A DNA stretch of 64,000 nucleotides from Rhizodiscina lignyota. Taxonomy: Eukaryota; Ascomycota; Dothideomycetes; Aulographales; Rhizodiscinaceae. Made by a program: the position numbers and the translations under genes. The notes under the pieces were generated by a model. It worked only from the letters and a program-made list of their open reading frames with translations, made no database searches and was not told the origin of the DNA. The DNA lies in the NCBI GenBank assembly GCA_010015805.1, contig ML978147.1:62001-126000 (forward strand), read 5' to 3'. Of this stretch, positions 43,830 to 55,215 are shown one piece after another; positions within the stretch are counted from its first letter, which is position 1, and every line of letters begins with the position of its first letter.

Positions 43830-45869
43830 GTTGTAGGGGGGCTTCTTCGGGGACGGACGGTGTCCTTGGAAAGTTTATATGATATAAGACGTAGGTTTGG
43901 TAGAAGCGACGCTTAGGTAACGTGCAGTAAGTGTCACCGAGTGTGAGAAATGCTGGGTGCTGAGTGGATCGAGCAGGGTGAAAAGCAACTTAACATTTCC
44001 CTTATATATGGAAGGACTTTGGTTTTGTGGCGACGTGATGTAATGAAGACGTTATCGTAGCGAGGTTGTGCGATCCACGCCATGGACTAACAAAACTGTC
44101 CCACAGTATGCAGATCTCCCCCTGATCTATGTATGTAAAAGAAAGCCTTCAACTATGCTATCTCGATCGCGCTTTTCTGAGCAGATAGGTGTCTCGGACT
44201 CGACTGTACGTCTAGCGCATCGGCCTAATGGGCGCGGGGTGAATGGCAGTGGAGCAGTCCATGGTTTTGGCCGAAGTGATGCTTCAAGCATGCATCCGCC
44301 CGCTATGCCCACGCGCGAGCCTCACTCCAATGTTTCACGGAAACCCTACCACTCTCCCGCGCTCGCCGGCCGGGAGCTCAATGCGAAGCATCTCGAAGGA
44401 ATGTAATCCTCAGGCCCTGCGAGCAAGCGATGTGGCCAGGCGTGAGAGAGGTTCCTTGCAACCGGTTATGACTGGCCCCAGGCTTGATGCCCAACTGCTC
44501 TTGGGTGTGACAGTGATTAATCGTCAAGCTCAAGGAGCAAAGGCGTTCATGCAAGCATTCTACAGAGGCCGCAGGATGGCCCTGAACGGTAGATAAAGCG
44601 CCATAAGGCGTCCCCGTCGAGCCCTATTCGACCGATGCTGGATGGCGCTTTAACTGCCTTGGTGTTGATATACAGACCCGAGCACCATCATTCCCTTCTC
44701 AGACATCAGAAAAAGATTATTCGCGCGGCCTTTTGTCAACTGTGGCAAAATGTTCATGCCGTCTGACAGTGTCGTACGACATAGATGCCTAAAGTTCCAC
44801 GGAAGACACAGCAACTGCCAAATAGGTCAAGAGACAATGAGATCTATATCGAGGATGGAGTATGATGTCTGAAACTCAAATAGGCGCCTCTAAACTATCC
44901 GTTCCCTATTCGCAAATTGGAGAATTCATCTCGAGTTTCTCCAGTTAAATGCTCTTCAGCGACGTACGATGCTCGTGAGCACGCCTACTTTGAGGTCGTT
45001 GCGGAGGCAAAGGGGTTCAAGCATGAACGTTGAAGACACTTCCTTGTTGCGCGCACCAGCCCGATCAACGCATGTGCCAACGGCCAGAGCGTCGTTATTC
45101 CCGTTGCAAGATTTCTGCAAAGTATGACACCGGCGTGTTACGCGATCAGTCCGACGAGGTCATACAGTCTTACATTCAAAGGCTGTGCAGTGGTTTCGTC
45201 TATAGTGTCAAGTACGAGAACAGGAATACCGGCGTGCAAAGAGTTGCAACGGCTCTTCCATCTCGATGTGCTCGAGCACACGGTCCAGGAACAGGGCGTA
45301 TGCGAACGGCATGATCGATGCGCTTATCGCCGCTACCGAAGAACATCGCCGTTGCGGAGCCGCAGTGCACGCTCATCGTCCAAGGAATCGAAACTCTAGC
45401 TCTTGCTAGCGGTATGCATTAGCGCCAGCGGCACAACGGGCTCGAGACATCCGCCGGCAGGAAGCATAAATGCATCTACATCTACTCAGCGCTATACATT
45501 TTCCCGGGAGTCATACGCGTCTCATGAACAGGCCGAGAGGCTCGAGTGTTCGGGGAGAAAGATGATGACAGAGAGGTAAGGAGATCAGATTTTCTCTTTC
45601 TAAGTAACACTTCCGTATACACCATCCGTCAAAGTGCATTAACCCGTTTTTGAAAGGTCCGAAGTTCCATCGAGGAAGGAGAAGTGAGAACTAAAATCGA
45701 CAGCACCACCGGAGCGAATCCAAGTTTCATAGCGCAGGCTTTGGGGCAACGCGTGGTCACCGTACTGCCCTGAAATCCCATTCCTCATATCTTATCCGTT
45801 ACTGTACCTTGATACTCATTTCGGTATCATCATATACACCAGTATGGAAGCTCATCCACGTTAACCACC
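43830..45869. other. 2.0-kb intergenic region
   Basis: Contains the promoter of the small conserved gene, weak ORFs at 44068-44596 and 45030-45399, and a strong inverted repeat at 44594-44652 (listed separately). No gene supported. Confidence 0.55.
44594..44652. repeat. 11-bp perfect inverted repeat with inner hairpin
   Basis: Left arm TAAAGCGCCAT (44594-44604) pairs perfectly with ATGGCGCTTTA (44642-44652) around a 37-nt spacer. Inside the spacer GTCGA (44616-44620) pairs with TCGAC (44628-44632) over a 7-nt loop, so a two-stem structure can form. Function unknown. Confidence 0.6.
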
Positions 45870-47557
45870 TTACGCCCTCATGGCATCCAAGCCCTGCAGA
45901 TCTTGCTCTAGGCCATTCTGTACGCCCATACCGGCCTCCTGCGGCCTTGGATCTTCTTGACGGTAGCGGTAGTCGTCGCTGCTAGGCATCGGTACTTGCT
46001 GACCTGGCTGTTGCAAGCCAGGTTGCGGCGCGCCACTCGAGTGTCCGCCACGCACCATTTGCCTAAAGGTGCGCACCTCATCCAAGATCATCTTCTTCAT
46101 CTGGTTGACATCCTCCACAACCTCGAAGTGGAAGTCGAAGGTGGTCGGGCAAGTCGGCTCGTCGCTAGCGTCGTGCCAGATCTGGAGGTAGCGGTGCTCG
46201 AGGGCCTGCTCGACGCTGATGCGGCTTGACGGGTCGAAGGCGAGCATCTTGTCCAAAAGATCCAGGGCATCGGGGTTTGCGCCACGGAAGAGGGCGGCGA
46301 AGGATACCTTCTGCATGTATGGCAGGTTGCGGACGTACTCCTGGGCACGAGGCGAGCCAATGCGTGAGAGCGTCTCCTCGTTGGGCGTACCAAGGTAGTG
46401 CAGAATCTGGTTGAGCTGATCGACATAATCACGGCCTTTGAAGAAAGGCTTGCCACCAAGCAACTCGGCGAGAATGCAGCCAACGGACCAGACGTCAACT
46501 GTGGAGGCGTTAGTGCTGAAGTTCAACAAGTATATCGGGGTCATAGCATGAAGGCGATCTATGTGAAACTTACTGGCTTTTGTATAGCTCTGGAAGCTCA
46601 ACATGATCTCTGGAGCACGGTACCACCTCGTCGCGACATACTCGGTCATGTAGCCGGCGTTCTCCTCAGGATCGATGGAGAAGCCACGCGCGAGACCGAA
46701 ATCGGCAATCTTGAGCTCACAGTCGGCGTTGACGAGCAGGTTGCCAGGCTTTAGATCACGATGCAGAACGTTTGCCGAGTGAATGTACTTGAGACCGCAA
46801 AGAATCTGGTAGATGAATGACTGGAAGTGGGCGTCGGTGAGGGGCTGGCCAGAGCGAATGATGGCAGCAAGATCGCACTCCATCAGTTCTATTCGTGAAG
46901 TCAGCTCACTGATTACACGCTGGATATCCGTTCATTGATGACAAGCCACGAACCTTCATACAAGTAGGCCTCGTTGAAGCTGTCCGGACGTGGGATATCC
47001 ATATCGTACAAGCATGTGATCTGAGGATGATGTCAGTGCTTTACGCATTCCCCACAGATGTTGTTAGAGTCGAATAGAAACATACGTTGCGGTGTCCTGT
47101 TTATAGTTAGTCTAGATTTACTGCTACATCAATTTTGACTCCTCCCCTGGCTCAAATGTGAGGAGCCTAGAGAGTGCCGCAGGACAGACTCACCTCGGAA
47201 GTGCTGCAGAAGCTTGATCTCGCGCAGCGCGCGCTTGGCCAAAATCTTCTTGCTGAATACATTTGTGATCTTCTTGATCGCTACACCCTCGCCAGTTGAG
47301 TTGTTCGTGGCCGCACTGTAAATTTTCAGGCGTCAGCATGAGCCCCTCAGTCGCGCGGGATCTGTTGAGCCCGCAATAATCTTCCACTTCTTGTGCCCGA
47401 AGGACAATAAGACTGTTCCGGGGGCAAACTGGTGCAAGACGTACCAGACAATACCGTACGCGCCCTGGCCCAGCTCCTTCGTGACATTGTAGCGCTCGTC
47501 AACAACAAACTCCTGGTTGAAGACCTTGAAGACCTTGCGCCCTGCAAGATCCGACAT
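45870..47557 (-). CDS. slt2: Cell-wall-integrity MAP kinase (Slt2/MpkA type)
   Basis: Six exons (47557-47445, 47315-47194, 47096-47086, 47020-46954, 46888-46574, 46498-45870) encode 418 residues, the usual size of filamentous-fungal Slt2/MpkA. Seen: glycine loop GQGAYGIV (30-37), VAIKK (49-53), HRDLKPGN with Asp149, DFGLARG with Asp167, and the activation lip [14 protein letters not shown] with Thr186-Glu187-Tyr188. TEY plus the C-terminal Gln/Pro-rich tail place it in the wall-integrity class, activated by Mkk/Bck1 downstream of Pkc1. Exon 3 is an 11-nt micro-exon supplying GHRN. The last intron is 75 nt, divisible by three with no stop. Confidence 0.96.
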
Positions 47558-50116
47558 GGCTGCGTACACACGTGTAGCGGAGCGCGAGCAGCTATTTGGA
47601 ATGGACGGCGAGAGCAGGCGGTCGTGTGCTCGCTTGGAGATGGAGGAGCGTGGGGAGGAAGCGAGTGAGGTTGATGCGGGCTGTGATGCGATGTGGTGGT
47701 GCGCGCTCCGCGGGGTCGACGAGGCACGAATGAGAGGACTCGTTCAGGCGCGCTGAGGTTGGTCGGGACTGGGAGCTCTATGTAGCTCCACACGCAAAAG
47801 AGGAAACAGGAGGAGACGCCGCTGCCGACGCCGGGATTGCAGGTAGGAGGTGTATATTGGGGGCTGACGGGGTGGGCAGTGTACGGCGGTGGTGGGGTTG
47901 TTGTGCGAGGCCTTGGAGACCTGCCCGAATGGAGAGCGCGACCTTGACTACTGCCCCCAGGCCGGAGACGGCGCGTACGCTTGTTCAGAAGCTGAGAATG
48001 CTCACCAGCAACAGTGCCAATCGCCCGCTCACTCAGCACCACACCAGCACTGCTCCAGCGCCTTGCACTCGAGTGGGAGCGATGGGGCGAAGGATCGTTA
48101 AGCTCGGCGAAGCGAGAAATTCAGGAACGGCACCCTACGACGTCGACGGATGGGCAGCAGAGGATAGAGCACGTCTCTTATAAAATTCGCCTTGTAAGGC
48201 TGCTTTCCAGCCTTTTGCATGACGAACAGGCATCGCAGGCATGGCGAGGGCACGTCTGCCGCTGGCGAGAGCTTCAATAGCCGCCGAAGATGTCGGCCTA
48301 CACACCGCGACTGGTGTCGGTCTGGCGGTACGTCGCATGTCGATACTATCGACACTAATCAAGCCGTCATACCTTTCTGCACGCGCGAGTGGAGTTTGTG
48401 GAGACGGATACACCGAGCCTCAAGGCCCGGGTATGCAGGGAGAAGCGGTGTGCCCCTGTCCTGCGTTGCTAATGTCGACCAGAGCGCCAAGGTCAAGCGA
48501 ATTTTCCTTCTTTCTGATACTTAATTGAACTCGACCATTTATCATCTTGACGGTCAAGCGTTCACCTTGTTCATGACCACCGCGCTAGGTCGACTGGCCC
48601 TATGACGACACACAACTGCTCTGCCTCGTGCGCATCTGCCCAGCCAAAAGGCGGTGACGGGACGCGTAGCTTCTCAAGCTCCAGAAGCTATTGCTGGAGC
48701 TCCGAGAGCTAGCCACATCTATTGGACAAGATGACATAGCTTTGCTGAGCTATCGACATTCCTAAATTCTTACCAATTCAACGGCCATTATGTTTAATCA
48801 CAGAAAATGACTCTCCCTGTCGCTCTTCCGTTCTCGTTCTCTCATGTCCAGAATCCGAATTCGATGCGTCTAGACGGCTGGTCACCAGTTTACATAGGCA
48901 AATAGAGCACTACTTTAATTAAAGGCAACCATCAACTTACAAACCGCACGGGCAGATGGAGCCTTGGTTTGCTTAAAGTTAGAAGATCAACTCATACTTT
49001 GCACTGGTGCGTAGAGCTTTACTTAAATTAACTATAGGCGCCCGACTTACAACTCGTACAGATATATAGAATTTCGATTCGACTTGGTGCAAGAGCTTGG
49101 CTTGCAAGTTATTCGGGTCAATCGAGTACCGCTTCCAGTAAATGCCGTCGCTCGACTTGGACACGCACCGATGCACAGAGAACATGATGTTGAATCAAAA
49201 TTGCCAGTTGGTGGCAGCAACGGTGGCAAGTACTGTTCTGAGCGACGATGGTACTGTTATTGCCGGACGGTTCGAGGCGAAGACGGCGAGGTACATGAAA
49301 GAACGTCTCTTGATATATAGTGCCGCTATCGCTACTGAGGCTCGTAAGCTTTGGATAGAGTAGCGCTGGGCGAAGGCCCCAATGACAGGTCACAGGCCCC
49401 AACATGCCCCTCCATGACAGAAGCGAACACGACGAAGGCGACGGCTTGTTGTCGTTCTTCGGGTTTATACGTGTATACGACAACACCAGGTGTCACTGAG
49501 CCAATAGTGCTGCAAAGCTCAACAAGCGCATCCCGCGATGACAATCAGCATAGAGGCCTTAGAGGTCCATTTAAAGTTTGCATATATTCGTAGAGCTTTG
49601 ATTCGATAGAACTACATCGAGCAACTCTTCAATCAGTTTTGGTTGCTTACCTTCGAATTTGCACAGGTAGTTCGAGCTTAGAGTCGATCGAATATAACCA
49701 TTCGTCGGACAGGAACACAATCCTGCTGCTCATTCAACAATCTCCATCTCCGCCCGTTAGTCGCACGGGGTCGCATCGAGGGAATCGTCTATCAGTTCAC
49801 ATTGATAAAGCGTCGATCGAAGCATGGAAGTCTTCTTCCACTCCCCGACGTGTGCCTGTTTGAGTGCAATGTCTTCCATAGCTTTGTGCCTGCGTGTCGT
49901 TTAAATTACTAATCATCACTTTCTTAAACTAGAAGCTGGGCAGGTCATGTGAGTCGCATGCTCAAGCTGTTAACATTCAAGGAAGTTGCTAAGACGAATT
50001 CAGATACGTCCGGCGGCCCCCATAGAAGCACCAACTTCCACTTCAAGAAGTCTTTACTACTAATTCACGCCCTGAAGGATACAGCTCCACCACCACGCCA
50101 AAATCACCACCTATAT
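47558..50116. other. 2.6-kb intergenic region with degenerate repeats
   Basis: 5' region of the MAP kinase at left; no gene recognised across the rest. Between about 48.9 and 49.7 kb short phrases recur imperfectly (ACTTACAA..., CGTAGAGCTT...), suggesting an old, decayed repeat, but copies are too diverged to define. Otherwise chance ORFs. Confidence 0.45.
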
Positions 50117-51183
50117 CTAATAATCATAAAACACCAGAGCTCTCGCTTCGATGCTCTCCCTGGGATCCTTATCCTCCTCCGCAGGATTCGTAAACGCAGA
50201 GTGCGGGATTCTCCTCGCACGCCCATCGTCCAGCGAGTCGTAACACTTGATAAGCATCACCTCGTCCGGACGCTGTGCATACTTGAAGTACCACCGATGA
50301 CCCGGGTTCGGCTTAACGGTGTAAGTTTCTCCAGCACGATCTGCGTAGATCAATGCCGCGGCAACGAGATCGCTATCCGGGCAGGAGAGCGCGTCGGCGA
50401 CACCGAGTGGGTCCTTGTAGATCGTCTTGATCGGACGCCATACCTATGCATCAAGTCAGCTTGCTGTAAGAGACAGCGGGAGAAAAAAATGAAAGAAGAG
50501 AATTCTTACGTTGACAATCTGGAAGCGCTTTTTGAGCAGCTCATCTGCCTCGTCGGGAAGATGATATCGCACACGGCCCTCAGAAGCGGAGTAGGACTGA
50601 TCGATATGCACGCGCTTTCCTGGACCGCGCAGCTTGCCTTCCGGATCACGCTTGTCAACGGCCTGGCGGCGGATCGTGTGGTCAAAGATGAAGATGCGAG
50701 ACGCTCCGGTGCTACCCCCAGGCGGTGTTAGCATCCAATTGCTATCGTAGACATGACCGGTCCTTACGCATCCTTCAAGAGCTGCTCCGTCTCCGGATAG
50801 TACTCCGCCTTGATCTTGGCGTTGTCGACGAAGTCCTTCTCCTTGCTCTCACGCTTGTAGATCTGGAATCCATGGCTATCAAGCGTGTACTTGTCCTCGT
50901 CCCCGGAGATGTCGTGGATGGTGGTATCCACCTGAATTGTTGGGTGTTGGTAGTTAACCGTCTTTCTGATCTCATATATCAGCTTTCAAACTGTCAGAAA
51001 GAAAGACGAAGACAGAGCGTACCCCACATAGGTAGGAGCCGGAGGAGTTCCATCACCCGGATCATTGTAGTAGTTAAGCGTCGTGGCAACGTCGTGCTTC
51101 TTCAACTTCTTCTCCTGCACGAGCGGCTCGACGACTTGGCCGACAATGTTGCCAGGAGCACTCTGAACTGCAGCGGTAGCCAT
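50117..51183 (-). CDS. CmcJ/AsaB-family oxygenase-like protein (second copy)
   Basis: Four exons (51183-51023, 50965-50768, 50711-50510, 50443-50117) encode 295 residues, phases consistent with introns of 57, 56 and 66 nt. Family blocks appear in order: TLNYYNDPGDG, TIHDISGDEDKYTLDSHGFQ, KRVHIDQSYSAS with H-x-D, then VWRPIKTIYKDPL and HRWYFKYAQRPDEVMLIKCY. It shares the family with the intronless gene at 1745-2710 but differs in intron content and in residues between motifs, so the two are not a recent duplication. Oxidation of a small molecule is likely; substrate unknown. Cytosolic by sequence. Its only close neighbour is an amino-acid permease. Confidence 0.9.
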
Positions 51184-51662
51184 GATTGAATGTTTTCACA
51201 AATAAACTATCCTTCCGAAGATGTTAACGAAGTCTATCTCTTCACATCTCAATGTTTAGATATCAGAAATATATTGCCCCCGCAATGCGGGGTCAATTTG
51301 TCAGAATGCTCTGGACTTTGAGCACGCAATGCCATTCGGAAAGCATGCAACCTGAACAGCATGTATATCGAAGCCGCTCCATCCGCACGTCATGAGCTCC
51401 TTCGGGGATCATTGATCAATCACCTTTTCGAGTTCCAACGGTTCGGTGAGCTTACCGAGGACGGGCCGATACATCCCTTCGAAATTATATTTCATACCAA
51501 GTCAAAAGGGGTGAAGGATACGGGAATCTTGCATAGATTAGAAATCGGTATGTACATATCATGGCATCATGAGCACTGTGAGTGACTCTGGCTCTATCAC
51601 GTCTTCTGTATATACCCCTACTCGCACAATATGTCTCCGATATTAGTGATCTATCACGACAT
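51184..51662. other. Intergenic between CmcJ/AsaB-like and permease genes
   Basis: 479 bp; 5' flank of the oxygenase-like gene and 3' flank of the permease (both minus strand). Nothing recognised. Confidence 0.6.
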
Positions 51663-53501
51663 TCACTGCTCCGTCGTCGAAACGGGCTGCGAGCCCTTCG
51701 GCACCTGTACAATCTTCGTGATGGACGTGCCGTCGTCTAATACCTCTACAGCTTCCTCAAGCTGGTAGCCTTTCCAGCGGGGTATCAAAACTGTCACAAT
51801 ATACCAATAAAGAATGCCAAATAGAATGCTACGTTCGCGTTAGCTCTTAATGCAAGTTGTGCAAGTCAATAGGGAAACTCACATTGAGGTCCCAACGATA
51901 GCGTAGCTCACTTGTCCGAGATGCTCTATTAAACCAACTCCCTTCCTCGGTACAAATGGCGCAACTAATAACGCAATTGAAAGCGCAATTCGCAGCCAGA
52001 GCGCCGGGAGAAACGCCTTGTATGGCCTGTGCAAATCTGGCCGCTTGAATCGAAGCCAGATGAGTCCCAGTGTACTGGCAAGTCCGAAATACTGTGCCGG
52101 ATAGCCCTCCACGTCCAGAATGAAGGAGTATATGTTCTCAGCCGGAATGCATATGACGAGGAATGACGGGATGTAGTGCGTTATGAGTGCACCCATTGGT
52201 GCATGGAAGGGCTTCGAGGAGGATATGACGCGGGAGAAAGGGAGGAAGCCCTGGCGAGCAATTTCTTGGATTACTCGCGCCTGTCAAGTGTCAGTGGGTT
52301 GTTCCTTGTTTGAAAAATAGGTGATTCGACTTACGTGGCTAAATGAGACCACCATGACATTTCCAGCCGCGGAAATTGCTACCGCTAGTGGAAGCATCAC
52401 CTTTCCCACCTGAGCACCGAATACTCGCTCAAAGAATAGTGCCGCTATAAGCTCGCCCGAGTCCTTGATGTCTTCAATGGGAACGACTAGGAAGTACGCA
52501 ATATTGATAAAAAGGTAGAGAATACACGCCGTGAGTAGAGCGGTAGAGGCCGCAGATTTAAGTGTCTTGACTGGATTTTTGACCTCATTCAGAACGTTGT
52601 TGACGTTTTGGAGGCCGGCATAGGAGTAGAACACCTTGAACAATGCAGTTGAGATAATGCCCCAGTTCCATACGGAGCCTTCCCAAAGAAAGTCGCGGTT
52701 GATCTTTATGGGATGAGATGTCATGCTGGCCTCGTTGGTAGCTTCGTTGGGACGGAAAAGCACTACGAACAAGCTTGTGAAGATCATGAAAATCACTAGA
52801 GCAATCTTGATCCATCCCAGGACGTTCTGTATGAAAATCCCCGTCTTCAGGAAACAGCTGTGAACGATTATGATGGCCGTGAGCAACCCGAGGGCTAGAA
52901 GTTTCTGTTCGAATTTTGAGGCGTCCCGATCCAGAGCGAAGAAGACGTATTCACCGAAAACGATGCAGTTAGACGCTGTAAATCCGAGCAGGACCGACTG
53001 GACTCCGATGAGGACGGTGGCCAAGAATCGTGGGTGTCGATATGTGAACTCGAGGTACACCTTGTCACCTTCATTCCGTCAGCCCAGCTTAGGCGAACAA
53101 GTTCGATCAGACTTGCCTCCTGATCTCGGCAGCATAGTGCCATACTCGAGGGACACTGCCAGCCCGATCCAAGATAATAGAGCTCCGACTATCCATAATA
53201 TCAGAGTTATGCCTACACTCCCGACAGATCGCACGATCGCGCCAGGCGTCGCAAAGATACCGCTGCCGATTACTCGGGATATGATGAGGATGTACGCGCT
53301 GCTCCAGCCCAGGTTGCGGCCTAGCACCGCAGTTTCGGGTAGGACGTCATTCTCCACCGATCGATCGAGCTGGACGTTATTTGGCGGGTTTTCCTCGTCG
53401 TCTTTTAATATCGTGCTGTAGCTGGAGCTGCTGCCGTTGGGAGAACGGGCTCGCTCGAGAAGCGGTTCTTGATCAGGGGTTCGAGGTGGTGAAGACGCCA
53501 T
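51663..53501 (-). CDS. Amino-acid permease, MUP1/LAT-like
   Basis: Four exons (53501-53117, 53068-52335, 52280-51883, 51828-51663) encode 560 residues with about twelve hydrophobic segments. Diagnostic blocks are SRVIGSGIFATPGAI, PRSGGDKVYLEF, FYSYAGLQNVNNVLNEVKNP and ARVIQEIARQGFLPFSRVIS, the APC-superfamily order of yeast MUP1-like high-affinity methionine permeases and related LAT transporters. The cytosolic N-terminus is Ser- and acid-rich. It probably imports a neutral or sulfur amino acid at the plasma membrane. The first intron has a GC donor (GAG|GCAAGT) and AAG acceptor; phase and the conserved PRSGG(D/E)K block support it. The other introns are GT-AG. Confidence 0.93.
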
Positions 53502-54596
53502 TCGTACAGTTTCTACGGAGACACTACGAGAAGATGCAGGCGGTGAAAGGGGCTGGAGCGCGTACGAGTACGCGTCCTCTACAGACGTTATGACAGCTCA
53601 TGAAAAGCAAAGCACAGAAGGAACAGGAGGTTCATGAGATGTCATGAAGAGTCATATAGGAAAGGTAGAGCCTAACCAGTGGACGGTTGCCCATCACAAG
53701 GCATAGTGATGTTCAGGCAGATGATATATCATCTCACGGGCACTCTGAAACATGCTTCTGTGGCTGTCTTATCAACGCGTTCGCACCTCATCTTGCGGAA
53801 TATGGCGCAGGATTGCGTGACTGAGGTCCCTGCTTGGAATGGAATGTTAGCGAGCGCCCTCGAGACCGACACGTATTAGATCATTAGACCAACCGACGTC
53901 AGCAAGTGGCTGTTCCTCTACAAGAGCTTATCGTGGGGGGCAGCGAGCTGGACACATCATGCAGGTACTCCTCAGAGTCCACGACGAGTATCTTGGTCCG
54001 TTTGTTTGTCATCTCATCGAGCTCCCGTCGCTATGTATTGTGGGGGACCTGCGAAGGAGCTCCATGCGTTACAAAATAGCTGACCGCGACGAAGGCCAAA
54101 GGGGTTTGGTACAACCAAGTTTTACTCTCCCACGCAAGCGAGAGCATCGATGAAAGCTCAAAGTAATGTTGTTTCGGCAGCACCTGCTGACGTTGCACAG
54201 CGTTTAAGAAGACACAGCGCATCTCGATGGAAGAAACGACGCGACTTGGAAATTCGACATGTTGCAGAGACGGTGCGACTTTTTTGTGACACCATCACAG
54301 CAACTGTGCCTCGGCGATGGAGCCGTCTAATGGTAGAAGAGGCATTAACAGCTACCCCAAGCTTGAGAACTAAGTTACAAACAATGCAGGTGGCTTGCAT
54401 CCTCAACAAGTCGAGCTCGCTTTCCTTTGCATTCATTTGACGTTGCTGCCTATCAAAGCATAAGTTGTTGCTCTCGTACGATCTCGTACGATACCACTCA
54501 TTGAAGCAATTGGATTTCCCACGACTTCCATTATTGTTTGAGCGCTGCATTTTCACTTCCGATTACATACAGAACAAGAGACGAAAGGAGCAACAA
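53502..54596. other. Divergent promoter region, permease / DUF2231 gene
   Basis: 1.1 kb upstream of both the permease (minus) and the DUF2231 gene (plus). ORFs at 54150-54440 (plus) and 54158-54556 (minus) cover each other and are not supported. No repeat seen. Confidence 0.55.
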
Positions 54597-55215
54597 ATGG
54601 CTGGCGAAAGGCAAGAAAACACCAGTGTATCCCAAACGGCACATCCAGTAACGAGGCTAACTTCCTCTTCATAGTCACCCCCTCCATCCTGCGACAGTAC
54701 ACTTTCCAATCACCCTATTGTTCCTTTCCTACGCCCTCGATATCACCCAGCAGTTCCCTTTCCTGACCACTTTCCCCATCGTTGGGCCCTTTTTACGCGA
54801 TATCAATCCTCCGAAGACATCATACTACCTCCTGTCCGTTGGCCTCCTTTCTGCCATCCCGGCCACTCTGACTGGCGGAATGGAGCTCTTCTACATGATG
54901 CAGCGCCAGGATCTCTTCAACAAGTTGTCAAAGAGCAACGACAAGCTGGGCGTGCTCAAGAACATGAACTACAGACTGTATATGGCTCTTATCCATGCGG
55001 CGGTGAATGATTTCTGCATAATGGGCAGCGCGTACAGCTTGTGGACGAGGAGGAGTACGAAGGGTTATGAACCCGACGTAGGACTTGTAATCATGAGTGC
55101 ACTCTTTGGGTTCTTCATGATGGGCGCTGCCAGCTTGGGAGGACAGTTGGTCTTTGATCATGGTGTTGGGGTTGTTGCGATGAATAGGAGGAATCGGGAT
55201 GAGAAGGAGAAGTAA
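54597..55215 (+). CDS. DUF2231 integral membrane protein
   Basis: Exons 54597-54610 (14 nt) and 54675-55215 encode 184 residues beginning MAGES-HPLHPATVHFPITL. The HP-x-x-VHFP opening, four hydrophobic segments and the late LGGQLVFDHGVGVV block identify the DUF2231 family of small membrane proteins, whose role in fungi is undefined. The start exon is inferred: only a GC donor (AAAG|GCAAGA) with the TAG acceptor at 54674 gives an in-phase HPLHP junction, and GT donors nearby fail on phase. A GCTAAC branch site precedes the acceptor. If the inference is wrong, the main exon still holds nearly the whole domain. Confidence 0.8.
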
